Shown here: positions 16,233 to 25,496 of the stretch, piece after piece
Numbering within the stretch: position 1 is the first letter of the stretch
Layout of the letters: the number at the start of each line of letters is the position of its first letter
Source of the DNA: an uncultured Clostridiaceae bacterium
GTDB lineage: Bacteria; Bacillota; Clostridia; TANB77; CAG-508
Assembly: GCA_930990125.1 (NCBI GenBank)
Contig: CAKNOI010000008.1
Coordinates: forward strand, 1 to 54,785
Direction: 5' to 3'
DNA length: 54,785 nt
The notes under the pieces: model-generated
What the model was told of the DNA's origin: nothing
What the model saw: the letters and a program-made list of their open reading frames with translations, nothing else
Databases searched by the model: none
Made by a program: the position numbers and the translations under genes

Positions 16233-16661
16233 TTATATTTGTTCAAAATGTAGGTATTTAACCAAATTTGTTTTTTCATGGTATTCTATTTTAGTACATT
16301 TAAATGCTTGTGAACTATAATTTTTTGCAAAGTTTTCTATTCCAGAATTATAAATTGTTTCTATAGTATAGGTTTTTTCGTTGTCTTTAAAATAAATATC
16401 TGCTGTAATAGAATTAGTTTCATTTTCGATATATTGACCTTTTGCATCTTTTTCAATATTATTTTTCGTATTATCATCTATAATTTGATTCATAATACTA
16501 ACTAGCTCTGTTCCTTTAAAGGATTTACCATCATATTTTTGATATTTACTGTTCGTTTGTGTGATTTGATTCGTATTAAACTGATAGTTAATATAACAAT
16601 AAAAGCTAATCGCTAATATTAAAATAAGTACAATACTAAAAAACAAAATTGGTTTTTTCAT
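16233..16661 (-). CDS. Divergent pilin-like paralogue lacking the MENA start
   Basis: 142 aa. Starts MKKPILFFSIVLILILAISF (membrane helix) instead of MENA. The rest aligns with the protein at 17339: NSKYQKYDGKSFKGTEL matches the FNREYEAFNRRDLWGGQI block, SIMNQIIDDNT matches SVMNKMLDNNN, and FKCTKIEYHE...KYLHFE matches FKCVSVEYNE...KMYFEE. So it is a paralogue with a replaced N terminus. GAGGT ribosome-binding site. The 147 nt between it and 16809 hold no gene. Confidence 0.6.
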   Translation of the reverse strand: MKKPILFFSIVLILILAISFYCYINYQFNTNQITQTNSKYQKYDGKSFKGTELVSIMNQIIDDNTKNNIEKDAKGQYIENETNSITADIYFKDNEKTYTIETIYNSGIENFAKNYSSQAFKCTKIEYHEKTNLVKYLHFEQI

Positions 16662-16808
16662 TGTTTACCTCATATACTTAATTATAACATTTATCTACAT
16701 TTTATGCAATCATTTTCTTATGCTTTTCTATGGTAAATTTATCTGTCATTTTTTCTAGACATGTTTTATTTTACTAAAAATTCTTTTTTCATTATGCTAG
16801 CAAAAATG

Positions 16809-17324
16809 TTATCTTATACGTTCTAATTCAATAGAATATACTCTTCTTGTAATAGGGCTAATCTTTATCGATTTGCAACGATAAAGTACTTGCCTATTTT
16901 CTAGTTCTATATCATAGGAATTTTCTTCTATTATTTCGTTAAAATCTACCATAGGATTTCCAGAAGCGTTTAAAAGTGTTAAATTCGTTTTTCTGTTAGA
17001 AGACGTTTTGGTTTTTACATTAGCAATTACCTGTACATAATAGGTACTTTCGTCTCCAGCATTAGCATTAGTAAGTTCATATTGTTTATTATTTTCAATT
17101 GCCATATTCGCTAATGTAATAATTTGATGTATTGTGATATTGTCTGCTCCTTCATATTTTAAAAATTTAGCATTAAAAGCACTTATTTCTGCCTCTGCTC
17201 TTTCTATCTCTACTTCTGCTGCATAACCTCCAAACGTAAAAATTAGGAAAGCACCGATACTGATTATCATAACACCCAATAATACAGCTGCTGCTATTAA
17301 TAATGCTTTTGACGCATTTTCCAT
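16809..17324 (-). CDS. MENA-type pilin-like protein
   Basis: 171 aa. MENASKALLIAAAVLLGVMI then an F-rich helix end (GAFLIFTFGGYAAEVEIER), the motif AFNAKFLKYEGADNITIHQ and LANMAIENNKQY, ending with a beta-rich part (YRCKSIKISPITRRVYSIE). Same family as the neighbouring genes; spacing to the gene at 17339 is 14 nt and the ribosome-binding site is AAAGGAGG. Confidence 0.65.
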   Translation of the reverse strand: MENASKALLIAAAVLLGVMIISIGAFLIFTFGGYAAEVEIERAEAEISAFNAKFLKYEGADNITIHQIITLANMAIENNKQYELTNANAGDESTYYVQVIANVKTKTSSNRKTNLTLLNASGNPMVDFNEIIEENSYDIELENRQVLYRCKSIKISPITRRVYSIELERIR

Positions 17325-17338
17325 GGCACTTTCCTCCT

Positions 17339-17869
17339 TTAGTTTGTCTGTTTTATTTGATAATTTGGGTCTGAGGGATCCACTTCCTCAAAATACATTT
17401 TTTGTACTCTTCCGGTTTCTTCATTATATTCTACAGATACACATTTAAATAATTTTCTCTTTAATTCCGTTAGTTGATCTTCTGTACGCTGTGCTTCAGC
17501 AAATTTTTGTGAAAAACTTGCAAGCGTAGAATAGGTGGTTCCCTCTTTCTTTTTATTAAAAAAGTCATCTATTACTGTAAATTTTACACTAATGTCCATC
17601 ATATAATTGTCTTCATCTAATGTTGCATATTTATTATTATTATCTAACATTTTATTCATAACAGAAATAATTTGTCCACCCCACAAATCTCTACGGTTAA
17701 ACGCCTCATACTCACGGTTAAACTCTGTGAGTTGCTGTGCCACTAATGCGTCTTGTTCGGTTTGGGACACTTCCGAAATTCTATCAAACATTAATACTAG
17801 TGCTGATATGACCATAATTGCAATTAATACTCCAGCCGCTATTAATAGTGCTTTAGTTGCATTTTCCAT
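17339..17869 (-). CDS. MENA-type pilin-like protein
   Basis: 176 aa. MENATKALLIAAGVLIAIMV with membrane helix to about 28, then EFNREYEAFNRRDLWGGQI, SVMNKMLDNNNKYA and a C-terminal KLFKCVSVEYNEETG. First pilin-like gene after the TadB/C-like gene (18-nt gap). Start supported by GAGGAGG. Paralogue of three other genes here; function as a filament subunit is inferred from context. Confidence 0.65.
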   Translation of the reverse strand: MENATKALLIAAGVLIAIMVISALVLMFDRISEVSQTEQDALVAQQLTEFNREYEAFNRRDLWGGQIISVMNKMLDNNNKYATLDEDNYMMDISVKFTVIDDFFNKKKEGTTYSTLASFSQKFAEAQRTEDQLTELKRKLFKCVSVEYNEETGRVQKMYFEEVDPSDPNYQIKQTN

Positions 17870-17887
17870 GTCTTTTCCTCCTCATTT

Positions 17888-19966
17888 TTATTGCATTGCT
17901 GTCATAGCATTCATAGATTCGGACATTGTGATAATACCAATAAATACAAGTGGAATAATTAAATATCCTACAAATAGTATAATCATTGGTGCAAATCCAA
18001 TTGCCTTTCCAAGCATTCCTTTTCTAGAAATTAAGCGGTCATTGGATTCTTTTCGTTTTTCTTGATAATATGCTCTTTCAGAATCTAGCTCATCAAAAGC
18101 ATCTTTAATTGGAATTTTCTCTACTGCTGCTTGTAAGCTTTCAATAATACGTATTAATTCTTGATAGCTAACATCTTCTTTCATTGCTTCTAGTGCTTCC
18201 CAAGGACCACTTTCGTAGTTGTTTACACACTTACTAATAGGTTCTTTAAAAATATTAGCATATCTTTCTAACCATTCTAGTATGATTTCTACGTTTACTC
18301 TTTCTATTTTCATTAGCATCATAATAATGGTTTGGAACTGCATTACTTCGTTTTCCATTTCCATTTGTCTCATCTTTAATTGGAACTTTAATAATAAAAT
18401 AGGAGACATGTATCCTACTACAGCAAACACCATAGAAAGTAACACTTCAAACCATTGCATATATTCTGTATTTATGGTTTGTAGTTTTCCCATTACTCTT
18501 TCTGCTGCTGTTGCTATTTCTTCTTCTGTTGCATCTTTATAGTAAGGAGAACGTTCCATTTCATAAACAATTTGTTCTAGTGTGGTATCTTGTTTTCCTC
18601 TAAATTTATTTAGGAAATAATTATCTTGTTCTGTTGTTTCCATCGCTTTTTTAGCATCTTTTTCATCCATTTGTCCCATAATATTGTAATCTGTCGTAGG
18701 TTCTGTATATACATAGTGAATAGAAACTTGGTGGAATTGGTAAAACAATACCAAAGAAGCAACAAAAGCTACTACTGCAATACAAATACGGTTAATATAT
18801 ATCCATTCCATTTTTTGCTTAGATGCAGAATCTTTTAATAAATCCCTTACTTTACGATAATCTTTGGTTCCTTTTTTCGGAATAAATAAATCTACAAATT
18901 TCTTAACAAAAGGAATTTTATATAATTTTGCTTGCCAAGGATTTTCTGTATTTTTAATATTGGTTGCAACAGCTCCATTATCCTTTAACTTTCTAGTTAA
19001 TAAGTAACAAACAAAAGTGGCAACTAAGATAAGTACTTGTACAATCATTCCGTTTTTTCCGTTATAAAAGCTTTCTGTAAAAGAGAATTGGGATATTGCC
19101 CAATTTTTAATTGGTTCTAGACATAACATCGGAACTAATGCAATAACGGACAAGCTTTGGAATACATAATTTAATTTATCTCTTTTTAATAATTCTAGTT
19201 GTAATTCTTGTGTAATATTATTTAAGTTTTTTAAATATAAGGAACCTCCATCTACTTGACGGTCACCAAACTCCTTTGTCAAATAAGAAATTCCCGCAAA
19301 TTCTTTCAAATAACTATTTGGTGCAATATCATAATATTTTTCTAATTCCCCTTCTGGGTCATCTGAAATTAATATTTCATATATTTTTTCTGCCTGTCTG
19401 GACATTTCTGGTGCATCATCATCTTGCGCTACTTGGTAAATTGCCTCTTCTACCATGTTATATTCATGATAAGCATGACGTATTTCGGAAAAGAAGTTGA
19501 TTTGTTGTTTTAATAACTCACTATCTATTTTATCTACTCTACCATCAATAAAGGTATCTACCATAAATACTGTGAAAATAAGTAAAATTACTCTTAATAG
19601 CGTATTACCACCGGTTAATGCAAAAATAGCAATAATAATTGGTACTAAAGTAAGTAATGTTCTTGTCAAAATTTTAGAACTTTGTGTTCTTGTAATATAT
19701 TCATCATCTAGGTTGATAATTTCTAGTCTTCTTCTTATTTTTAAAAGGTATCGTCTTAAAAATGGTGTTCTTAAGTAAAATATGTATAACTTCTGATAAA
19801 TTACTTCCATAGAAAAGGTTTTTGCTTTGGTACCTTCTCTTAGCTGTTGTATATGTTTTACTTCTGCTTTATTTTGTTTCTTCATAATTATCATATAAGC
19901 AATAATAACAATAAAGAATAAAGCTCCGGCACCTATCATCATATATAGTATCATGTTGTTATCCAT
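17888..19966 (-). CDS. TadB/TadC-like inner-membrane platform protein
   Basis: 692 aa. Hydrophobic helices near residues 5-27, 100-135, 260-335 and 395-415 form a first half; another pair near 495-525 and 660-685 with a soluble region (QFQTIIMMLMKIERVNVE, DELDSERAYYQEKRKES) form a second half. The second half resembles a type II secretion F domain (TadB/TadC), and the size suggests a fusion of the two platform proteins. It would couple the CpaF ATPase to pilin extraction from the membrane. Same strand and operon as cpaF with a 33-nt gap. Confidence 0.65.
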   Translation of the reverse strand: MDNNMILYMMIGAGALFFIVIIAYMIIMKKQNKAEVKHIQQLREGTKAKTFSMEVIYQKLYIFYLRTPFLRRYLLKIRRRLEIINLDDEYITRTQSSKILTRTLLTLVPIIIAIFALTGGNTLLRVILLIFTVFMVDTFIDGRVDKIDSELLKQQINFFSEIRHAYHEYNMVEEAIYQVAQDDDAPEMSRQAEKIYEILISDDPEGELEKYYDIAPNSYLKEFAGISYLTKEFGDRQVDGGSLYLKNLNNITQELQLELLKRDKLNYVFQSLSVIALVPMLCLEPIKNWAISQFSFTESFYNGKNGMIVQVLILVATFVCYLLTRKLKDNGAVATNIKNTENPWQAKLYKIPFVKKFVDLFIPKKGTKDYRKVRDLLKDSASKQKMEWIYINRICIAVVAFVASLVLFYQFHQVSIHYVYTEPTTDYNIMGQMDEKDAKKAMETTEQDNYFLNKFRGKQDTTLEQIVYEMERSPYYKDATEEEIATAAERVMGKLQTINTEYMQWFEVLLSMVFAVVGYMSPILLLKFQLKMRQMEMENEVMQFQTIIMMLMKIERVNVEIILEWLERYANIFKEPISKCVNNYESGPWEALEAMKEDVSYQELIRIIESLQAAVEKIPIKDAFDELDSERAYYQEKRKESNDRLISRKGMLGKAIGFAPMIILFVGYLIIPLVFIGIITMSESMNAMTAMQ

Positions 19967-19999
19967 CTTTTTCCTTTAGCACCTCCTTTTGCACTTTCT

Positions 20000-21977
20000 T
20001 TATTTTTCTACTTTTGGTTTTCTTCCACGTTTTTTTGTTTCTTCTGCTTCTCTTTGTTGTCTCATTTCTTCTAATTCTTCTGCTCTTGATTTTAGTTTTG
20101 TTCCCCAATTTTCTTCTAGGAATTTATCAAATGCATCTACGTCTGCGTCATCCATGTTCTCACGCATTTCTCGAATATTTTGGTCTGATATTTTGTTGGT
20201 AAGTACATAGGTTCCATCTACATATTCCATAATATTTACATAACGATATAATTCTCTATTGGTGCTTTTAGTAAAATAATGTGTTGCATTATCCATAAAT
20301 TTATCTATTTTTCCTTCTAGTGTTTTTTCTTTACGATGGTCAAAATTATATTCGTTTTTATCTTCTACTGGAATACATTCTGTTACTCTTTCAATATAAC
20401 GATTTCCTCTAAAGTCTTTTACTAAGTGAATATCAAAGTTTAATACTTGTACAACCTGTTCTTCTGCTGTTCTTTCATCGGTGAACACACCTGTTCTTAA
20501 CATAGAGTTTCTAAGTGCTGTTACTAAGTTTGGAAATGTTTTTGCGTGGTGTGTAAATAAGGTAAACTTAGAAGCTACCTGTGCAGCCTGAATCATCCAA
20601 GATGCAACCGGGTCTGTTGCAACCTCTCCGGATAATATTTACAGAACCGTCAGTCTTTTTCTGTACGTCCAAACCTGCTTGTCCAGAAATGGTATCTGTC
20701 TCACGGAAAGTAAGAATGTTTCTGGTTGGATAAATCTTTCTTAAGTGAAGCTCGAATGCAGTTTCCTGAACCCTTATGTTCATGGTTTCGTATATGTTTT
20801 CTATCATACCCATTAACATGGTTGTTTTACCACAACCCTGCTCACCAGTAAGAGAAATAATTCTTGCTCCTTTTACTAAGAATTTTAATAGGTCAATTGC
20901 TTTTTCTTTTCCAGGGAAACGAATTAATTGTTCTAGTGTAGCACGTTGTACGTCGAATTTTCTTACAAAGAATGCCCATGTTTCAGAAAAGCTTGGTCTT
21001 ACAACAACAACACGAGAACCATCTTTCATTTCGTTAATTTTATAACCATTGGTATCAGATAACTGTCCTGGATTGTTGTATTTATAAATATTTTGACATA
21101 CTCTTTTTAGCTCTGCTTCTGTACCAAAAGAAAGAAAAGCTAAACGAATAGAAATACCATGGAAGAATATCCAAATACTGTCACAAGCTCTTGGTACTTT
21201 ATGCTCCATAATTTGGTCTATGTAATCACTATCTGTTTGTGCAACTTGGCTTAAGAAACTCTCTGGAAGACCAGATACACCACCAGATACACCATCTATG
21301 TTCATATCTCTTATTTCGTCAATACTACTATATCCTTTGTAATGTTGATAAATTCTTTGTACTACTACATTTAATTTATCAGAAAATGCCAATAAGAAAT
21401 TTTCTTTTTCATAGATATCACTAATTTCTTCTGCTGTAATTACATAGCATGGTTTAGAATCTCCTGTTACATATTTTAACTCGTCTAGTTTATATTTTTT
21501 TATTAATTGATTAAGAGCTTCGTATCCAAACTCTCTTTTATACATATAAATAATAATATCAAATTTATCTTGTGGTGTTAACAAAGATGGTATATCAAAA
21601 GGAATTGCTTTAGAAATATTTGTTTCATCTACGCCATATTCTTGAAATAATAAATCGTAAATTAATTCTTTTACATATTTTTTATCGTTAACATCACCAT
21701 AAGTACAGCCTTTTAATGCTTTTTTTAATTCGTACTTTTTATTTTTTCTTCTTTTTAATTCTTCTTCAGAAAGGCCAATATCGTAAAGATTAACTTTTGT
21801 AATTTCATCTAATCTTCTTTTTACAAACTCTGTCATTTTTTCTAAGGTATAGGTCTTATCGTCTACATCTACAGATTCTTCTACTGCAGCATTTTTCTTT
21901 TTGGTGATAAAATACATTATCAATATAATCGCCCCGACAACAACTACACCAATTAATATAATATTCATTATGTTCAT
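20000..21977 (-). CDS. cpaF: CpaF/TadA-like secretion ATPase, with a +1 frameshift at a CGG codon
   Basis: 658 aa after joining frames. N-terminal membrane helix (about 5-26), linker region, then the ATPase domain with Walker A GEQGCGKTTMLMG and RVQETAFELHLRKIYPTRNI. In frame zero the protein stops at GSVNIIR plus 18 wrong residues. Skipping the C of CGG at 20628-20630 gives NIIGEVATDPVASWMIQAAQ, then FTLFTHHAKTFPNLVTALRN, the CpaF H-box region, and the C-terminal part to 20000. Both halves are needed for ATP hydrolysis, so the break is unlikely to be tolerated as a null. A long N-terminal membrane extension is unusual for CpaF. Confidence 0.85.
20628..20630 (-). other. +1 frameshift site CGG in cpaF
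   Basis: Zero frame ATC CGG AGA; skipping C gives ATC GGA GAG (Ile-Gly-Glu), restoring the IIGEV segment. Confidence 0.85.
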
Positions 21978-22006
21978 TCGAAAGGCTCCTTTCTATCCTC
22001 TTTTGT

Positions 22007-22849
22007 CTAGATTCTTGTTTGTAATTCTTGTAATTTATATATGATACTTTCCGCTATCTTTTTCACTTCTCCTATAAATACTGCGTTGCGGTCTGCTTTA
22101 TCTAAATTATGCATTCTTAAAAAGAAATCCGCTATTTTTCCTTCGCTACATGCTTCAAAAAATAAAGTGTTATATGGTACATCTAATGGTTCTTTTTTCA
22201 TATGATAAAATCTTGCTATATTTTTTACACTGTATTTTGAAAATTTATCGTATCTTCCTAATAATAGCATAATATTTCTTTTCTTTAAAAATTCTTCTTC
22301 TTCTCTTAGTTTTGCAAAATCATTAATTAATCTTAGTCGTTGTGTTAGATTTACCATAATAACATCAGACATTTCTAAAATTTCTTTGTTATATGCTTCA
22401 TCTAGTCCTTTATTCAAATCTACAAATACCAAGTCGTAATATTGGTTTGCTGTTTTTATGATTTCTGGATATATTTTTTTAACTCCCATGTATTCTTCTT
22501 CTGTCTTGGATTCTTCTGTGCTAAATAGCACATCTAATCTATCTTTAAACACAATTCTGGTATAATTTGTTACAATTTCTGGTGATGTCTTATTACTAGC
22601 TATAATTTTAATTAATCCATCTATTCCAGAATCTAAAGACACCTTTTTATTTCCTGTTATTTCTCTTATTAGTGCTTTAGATTTTGATAAGTCCCAAAAA
22701 CATTCTTCTAATGTTTTATCTTGATATTTCGTAGACAGTATTAATATTTTGTAATTATGTTCAATTGCCATATAGGTAGCAACTGCCGCCATAGACAATG
22801 TTTGTGCTGTTTCATTTTTTTCATTGCTCCAAAAAGTGATAATTGCCAT
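22007..22849 (-). CDS. CpaE/MinD-like protein with degenerate Walker A
   Basis: 280 aa. MinD/ParA fold: MAIITFWSNEKNETAQTLSM replaces the usual GGxGKT loop, followed by AAVATYMAIEHNYKILIL, YYDLVFVDLNKGL (Walker B-like) and VIMVNLTQRLRLINDF. ParA-type proteins position Tad machines (CpaE). The altered loop suggests weak or no ATPase activity. Overlap-free run with cpaF; AGGAG ribosome-binding site. Confidence 0.6.
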   Translation of the reverse strand: MAIITFWSNEKNETAQTLSMAAVATYMAIEHNYKILILSTKYQDKTLEECFWDLSKSKALIREITGNKKVSLDSGIDGLIKIIASNKTSPEIVTNYTRIVFKDRLDVLFSTEESKTEEEYMGVKKIYPEIIKTANQYYDLVFVDLNKGLDEAYNKEILEMSDVIMVNLTQRLRLINDFAKLREEEEFLKKRNIMLLLGRYDKFSKYSVKNIARFYHMKKEPLDVPYNTLFFEACSEGKIADFFLRMHNLDKADRNAVFIGEVKKIAESIIYKLQELQTRI

Positions 22850-22851
22850 CT

Positions 22852-23550
22852 TTACACTCCTCTTTCTATTTGTCTCATTACCTTTTTAACCTCTACATTA
22901 TTAATGTTACCTGCAATTTGCTCTACAATGTAGGCTAATCCTTCTTTGTATTGATTGCTTAACTTTTTTAATTTGATTTTAGAAACTCTTTGGTTTTCTA
23001 TAATAACGCTTTGGTCTCCTAATTCATATGGAAAATAAATTCTATCTTCATTCCATACAATTTTATATCCTAAAGATAAAAAGTTTAAGTAATCATCATC
23101 TTCTTGCAAAATGTGTTTACAGAATAATACTTTGGTAATTGTCAGTGGTTCACGTATTCCGCTTAAAATTTCTAATCCTTTTTTAAGAGAATACATATCA
23201 AAAGAAGTCACAAAGTAATTTAAGTCTGCTGTTTTCATATCAAAATTTTCTAGTACTCGGGCATTATCTGTATCTACTAGAGCAATATCATAAGGGAGTA
23301 CAGCATGAAGTGGTATGCCCAAATACTCTTTTATTTTGTCAAAATCATCAAATCCTACAGCAACATCCATTCCTTCGTATTCAGTCACATAAGTAGTAGT
23401 AGGATTTATGACTGGCACAATGTATTTTGCTTTTTGATTTAAAGTAGAATCAATCACAATTACTTTTTTACCAATTGTTGTTAAAATTTTCGCAATATAG
23501 ATAATAAAATCTGTTTTATCAAAAGCTCCTATAAATCCTATTTTCTTCAT
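22852..23550 (-). CDS. Second MinD/CpaE-like protein, Walker A lost
   Basis: 232 aa. MKKIGFIGAFDKTDFIIYIA in place of the deviant Walker A, then LTTIGKKVIVIDSTLNQKAK, the switch region GMDVAVGFDDFDKIKEYLG, and DIALVDTDNARV. The architecture is that of a ParA-like fold without the phosphate loop. It ends 2 nt before the gene at 22007, so the two are translationally close and may act together as a heteropair. Confidence 0.5.
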   Translation of the reverse strand: MKKIGFIGAFDKTDFIIYIAKILTTIGKKVIVIDSTLNQKAKYIVPVINPTTTYVTEYEGMDVAVGFDDFDKIKEYLGIPLHAVLPYDIALVDTDNARVLENFDMKTADLNYFVTSFDMYSLKKGLEILSGIREPLTITKVLFCKHILQEDDDYLNFLSLGYKIVWNEDRIYFPYELGDQSVIIENQRVSKIKLKKLSNQYKEGLAYIVEQIAGNINNVEVKKVMRQIERGV

Positions 23551-23571
23551 TGTATACTCCCTTTCCTAAAT

Positions 23572-24522
23572 TTATACTCCAGCGCCCATTGCTTCTAAGT
23601 ATCTTACTCTTTCATCTTGTTGTACTTTTAATTCTTCTTGTACTGCTGCTTCTACATTATCTTGTGCATCTTCTGCATTAGCATTTACTTGGTTTTGAAT
23701 ATCTTGTCTATTATCTCCAGAAGTAGCTTGTCTTGCAGATAATTCTTCTTTTGCTTTTTGAATAATGTTTGGATCTCTGTTAATTGCACCAATTACTTCA
23801 TTGCTTGGTATGTAGGTTGGTGTCGCAGCATCTTGTAATCCTGGTTCTACATATCTTGTTACATATAATTTTGCTCCTGGTACAATGTAAGATTCCACAA
23901 TAGCATTGCTCATTAATAAGATTTCATCTTCTCTTAATTGTAACCAAATAGAGCTTTCAGAAGGAACTCCTCCTATCATTGGAATTGTTATTTGTTTTTT
24001 AGAAACAACAAGATAATCTAATCCATTTGGTAGTTGCAGACGAACATCTACATATTCCTGATCCTCTATTTGTGTTGGAAGAGCAATCATATTATATTCT
24101 ACTGTACGTAAATTTCTAGTATCTTCTACAGAAGTATCTATTAACATATCTGTTGTAATAATTGTTCCTGCTTCTATATTAATTTTAGCGTTTTTTAAAT
24201 TTAAAATGCTTTCTTCCCCTGTTTCTGCATTTTGCACAATTTCTTCAAACTCACTAGAGCCTGAAATCATGTTGCTAGGGATAGCATCTTTTGATACTTG
24301 TACCATTTTAATATCTTCTGGTTTAATGGTTTCACCAGATTTTATTTGACGATTGGCAACATAAGCTGTTGTTATTGTTGCTAATTGTGCTTCTTGTTCG
24401 CTCTTAATTTTGCCTAATTGAATTACTAAGAATGCAATAATCAAACCAGATATAATTAAACAAATTAAGAAACCTAATAAAAATGAATTTTTTGCTTTTC
24501 TTTGCATAGGGTTTACAGCCAT
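23572..24522 (-). CDS. CpaB/RcpC-like SAF-domain pilus assembly protein
   Basis: 316 aa from the ATG at 24522 (AAGGAGG ribosome-binding site); a GTG 42 nt upstream is in frame but less likely. One N-terminal membrane helix (about 13-35), then the SAF domain: AYVANRQIKSGETIKPED and GTIITTDML, typical of CpaB, which binds the secretin or cell wall in Tad systems. The C terminus is Gln/Asn/Glu-rich and may be disordered. First gene of the cluster, with a promoter at 24583-24611. Confidence 0.75.
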   Translation of the reverse strand: MAVNPMQRKAKNSFLLGFLICLIISGLIIAFLVIQLGKIKSEQEAQLATITTAYVANRQIKSGETIKPEDIKMVQVSKDAIPSNMISGSSEFEEIVQNAETGEESILNLKNAKINIEAGTIITTDMLIDTSVEDTRNLRTVEYNMIALPTQIEDQEYVDVRLQLPNGLDYLVVSKKQITIPMIGGVPSESSIWLQLREDEILLMSNAIVESYIVPGAKLYVTRYVEPGLQDAATPTYIPSNEVIGAINRDPNIIQKAKEELSARQATSGDNRQDIQNQVNANAEDAQDNVEAAVQEELKVQQDERVRYLEAMGAGV

Positions 24523-24582
24523 TTTAAATTCCTCCTTAAATCTATCTAAAAGTATTTTAGACACAATATTCCTACTCTACTT

Positions 24583-24611
24583 ATTGTACAACAAATTGTG
24601 ACTAAAAACAA
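24583..24611 (-). promoter_or_regulatory. Promoter of the Tad-like cluster
   Basis: TTGTTT (24606-24611), 17-nt spacer, TACAAT (24583-24588), before cpaB. No other strong promoter was seen inside the cluster, so about 12 kb may be one transcript with possible internal starts. Confidence 0.45.
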
Positions 24612-24761
24612 TAAAAATACTGTCCTGTAATTCAAAAATAATATTTTTGTAATATATTTGTAATATATTTAAAAAATATTTCTATTTTCTATTTTCTTCC
24701 ACCTAGAAACATGATAAAATATTAGTGTATATTTTAGAAAAAGGAGGAATTACAAAAAAAC

Positions 24762-25496
24762 ATGTTATTATTACAAGATATTTCTTTTAATAGAGATAAT
24801 AAACAAATATTAAGTCATATCAATCTTCGTATAGATACTGGCAAATTTGTCGCTATTACTGGTCCTAATGGTTCTGGAAAATCGACTCTTGCCAAAATTA
24901 TTATGGGAATGGAAAAACCGGATTCTGGTGCCATCCTTTTTGATGGACAAGATATTACTTCTATGGACATTACACAAAGAGCTAAACTAGGAATTGGTTT
25001 TGCTTTTCAACAACCAGTTAAATTTAAGGGGCTTACCGTACAAGATTTAATTGAACTTGCTACCGGAAATAAAATCAAATTTTCCGAAGCCTGTGACTAC
25101 TTGTCTGACGTAGGCCTTTGCGCAAAAGAATATATTCACCGTGAAATTAACGACAGCCTTTCTGGTGGAGAATTAAAGCGAATTGAAATTGCTATGTTAG
25201 AAGCTAAAAAATCCAAATTTACTATTTTTGACGAACCTGAAGCAGGAATTGATATTTGGAGCTTTAATAATTTAATTCAAGTATTTGAGAAAATGCATGA
25301 TGAAATTAAGGGCTCTATTGTCGTTATTTCTCATCAAGAAAAACTACTTTCTATTGCAGATGAAATTGTATTATTAAATAGTGGAAAAGTAGTAAACCAC
25401 GGAAAACGTGAGGAAATATTACCACTTCTTTTAACTACCAATCGTAGTTGTTCTCGTTTTCGTGAGCTAGAAGGAGGTGCTACAAAATGTCATTAG
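24762..25496 (+). CDS. sufC: SufC-like Fe-S assembly ATPase
   Basis: 244 aa. ABC ATPase: Walker A GPNGSGKST (34-42), Q-loop FAFQQPVKFKG, signature LSGGELKRIEIAMLEA, Walker B KFTIFDEPEAGID and the H-loop VISHQEK. The short form and DEPEAGID fit SufC. Overlaps the sufB-like gene by 10 nt, so the pair is translationally coupled. No sufD, sufS or sufU is next to it, which matches the two-gene minimal SUF-like systems of anaerobes. A separate cysteine desulfurase sits 1.8 kb away on the other strand. Confidence 0.85.
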   Translation: MLLLQDISFNRDNKQILSHINLRIDTGKFVAITGPNGSGKSTLAKIIMGMEKPDSGAILFDGQDITSMDITQRAKLGIGFAFQQPVKFKGLTVQDLIELATGNKIKFSEACDYLSDVGLCAKEYIHREINDSLSGGELKRIEIAMLEAKKSKFTIFDEPEAGIDIWSFNNLIQVFEKMHDEIKGSIVVISHQEKLLSIADEIVLLNSGKVVNHGKREEILPLLLTTNRSCSRFRELEGGATKCH

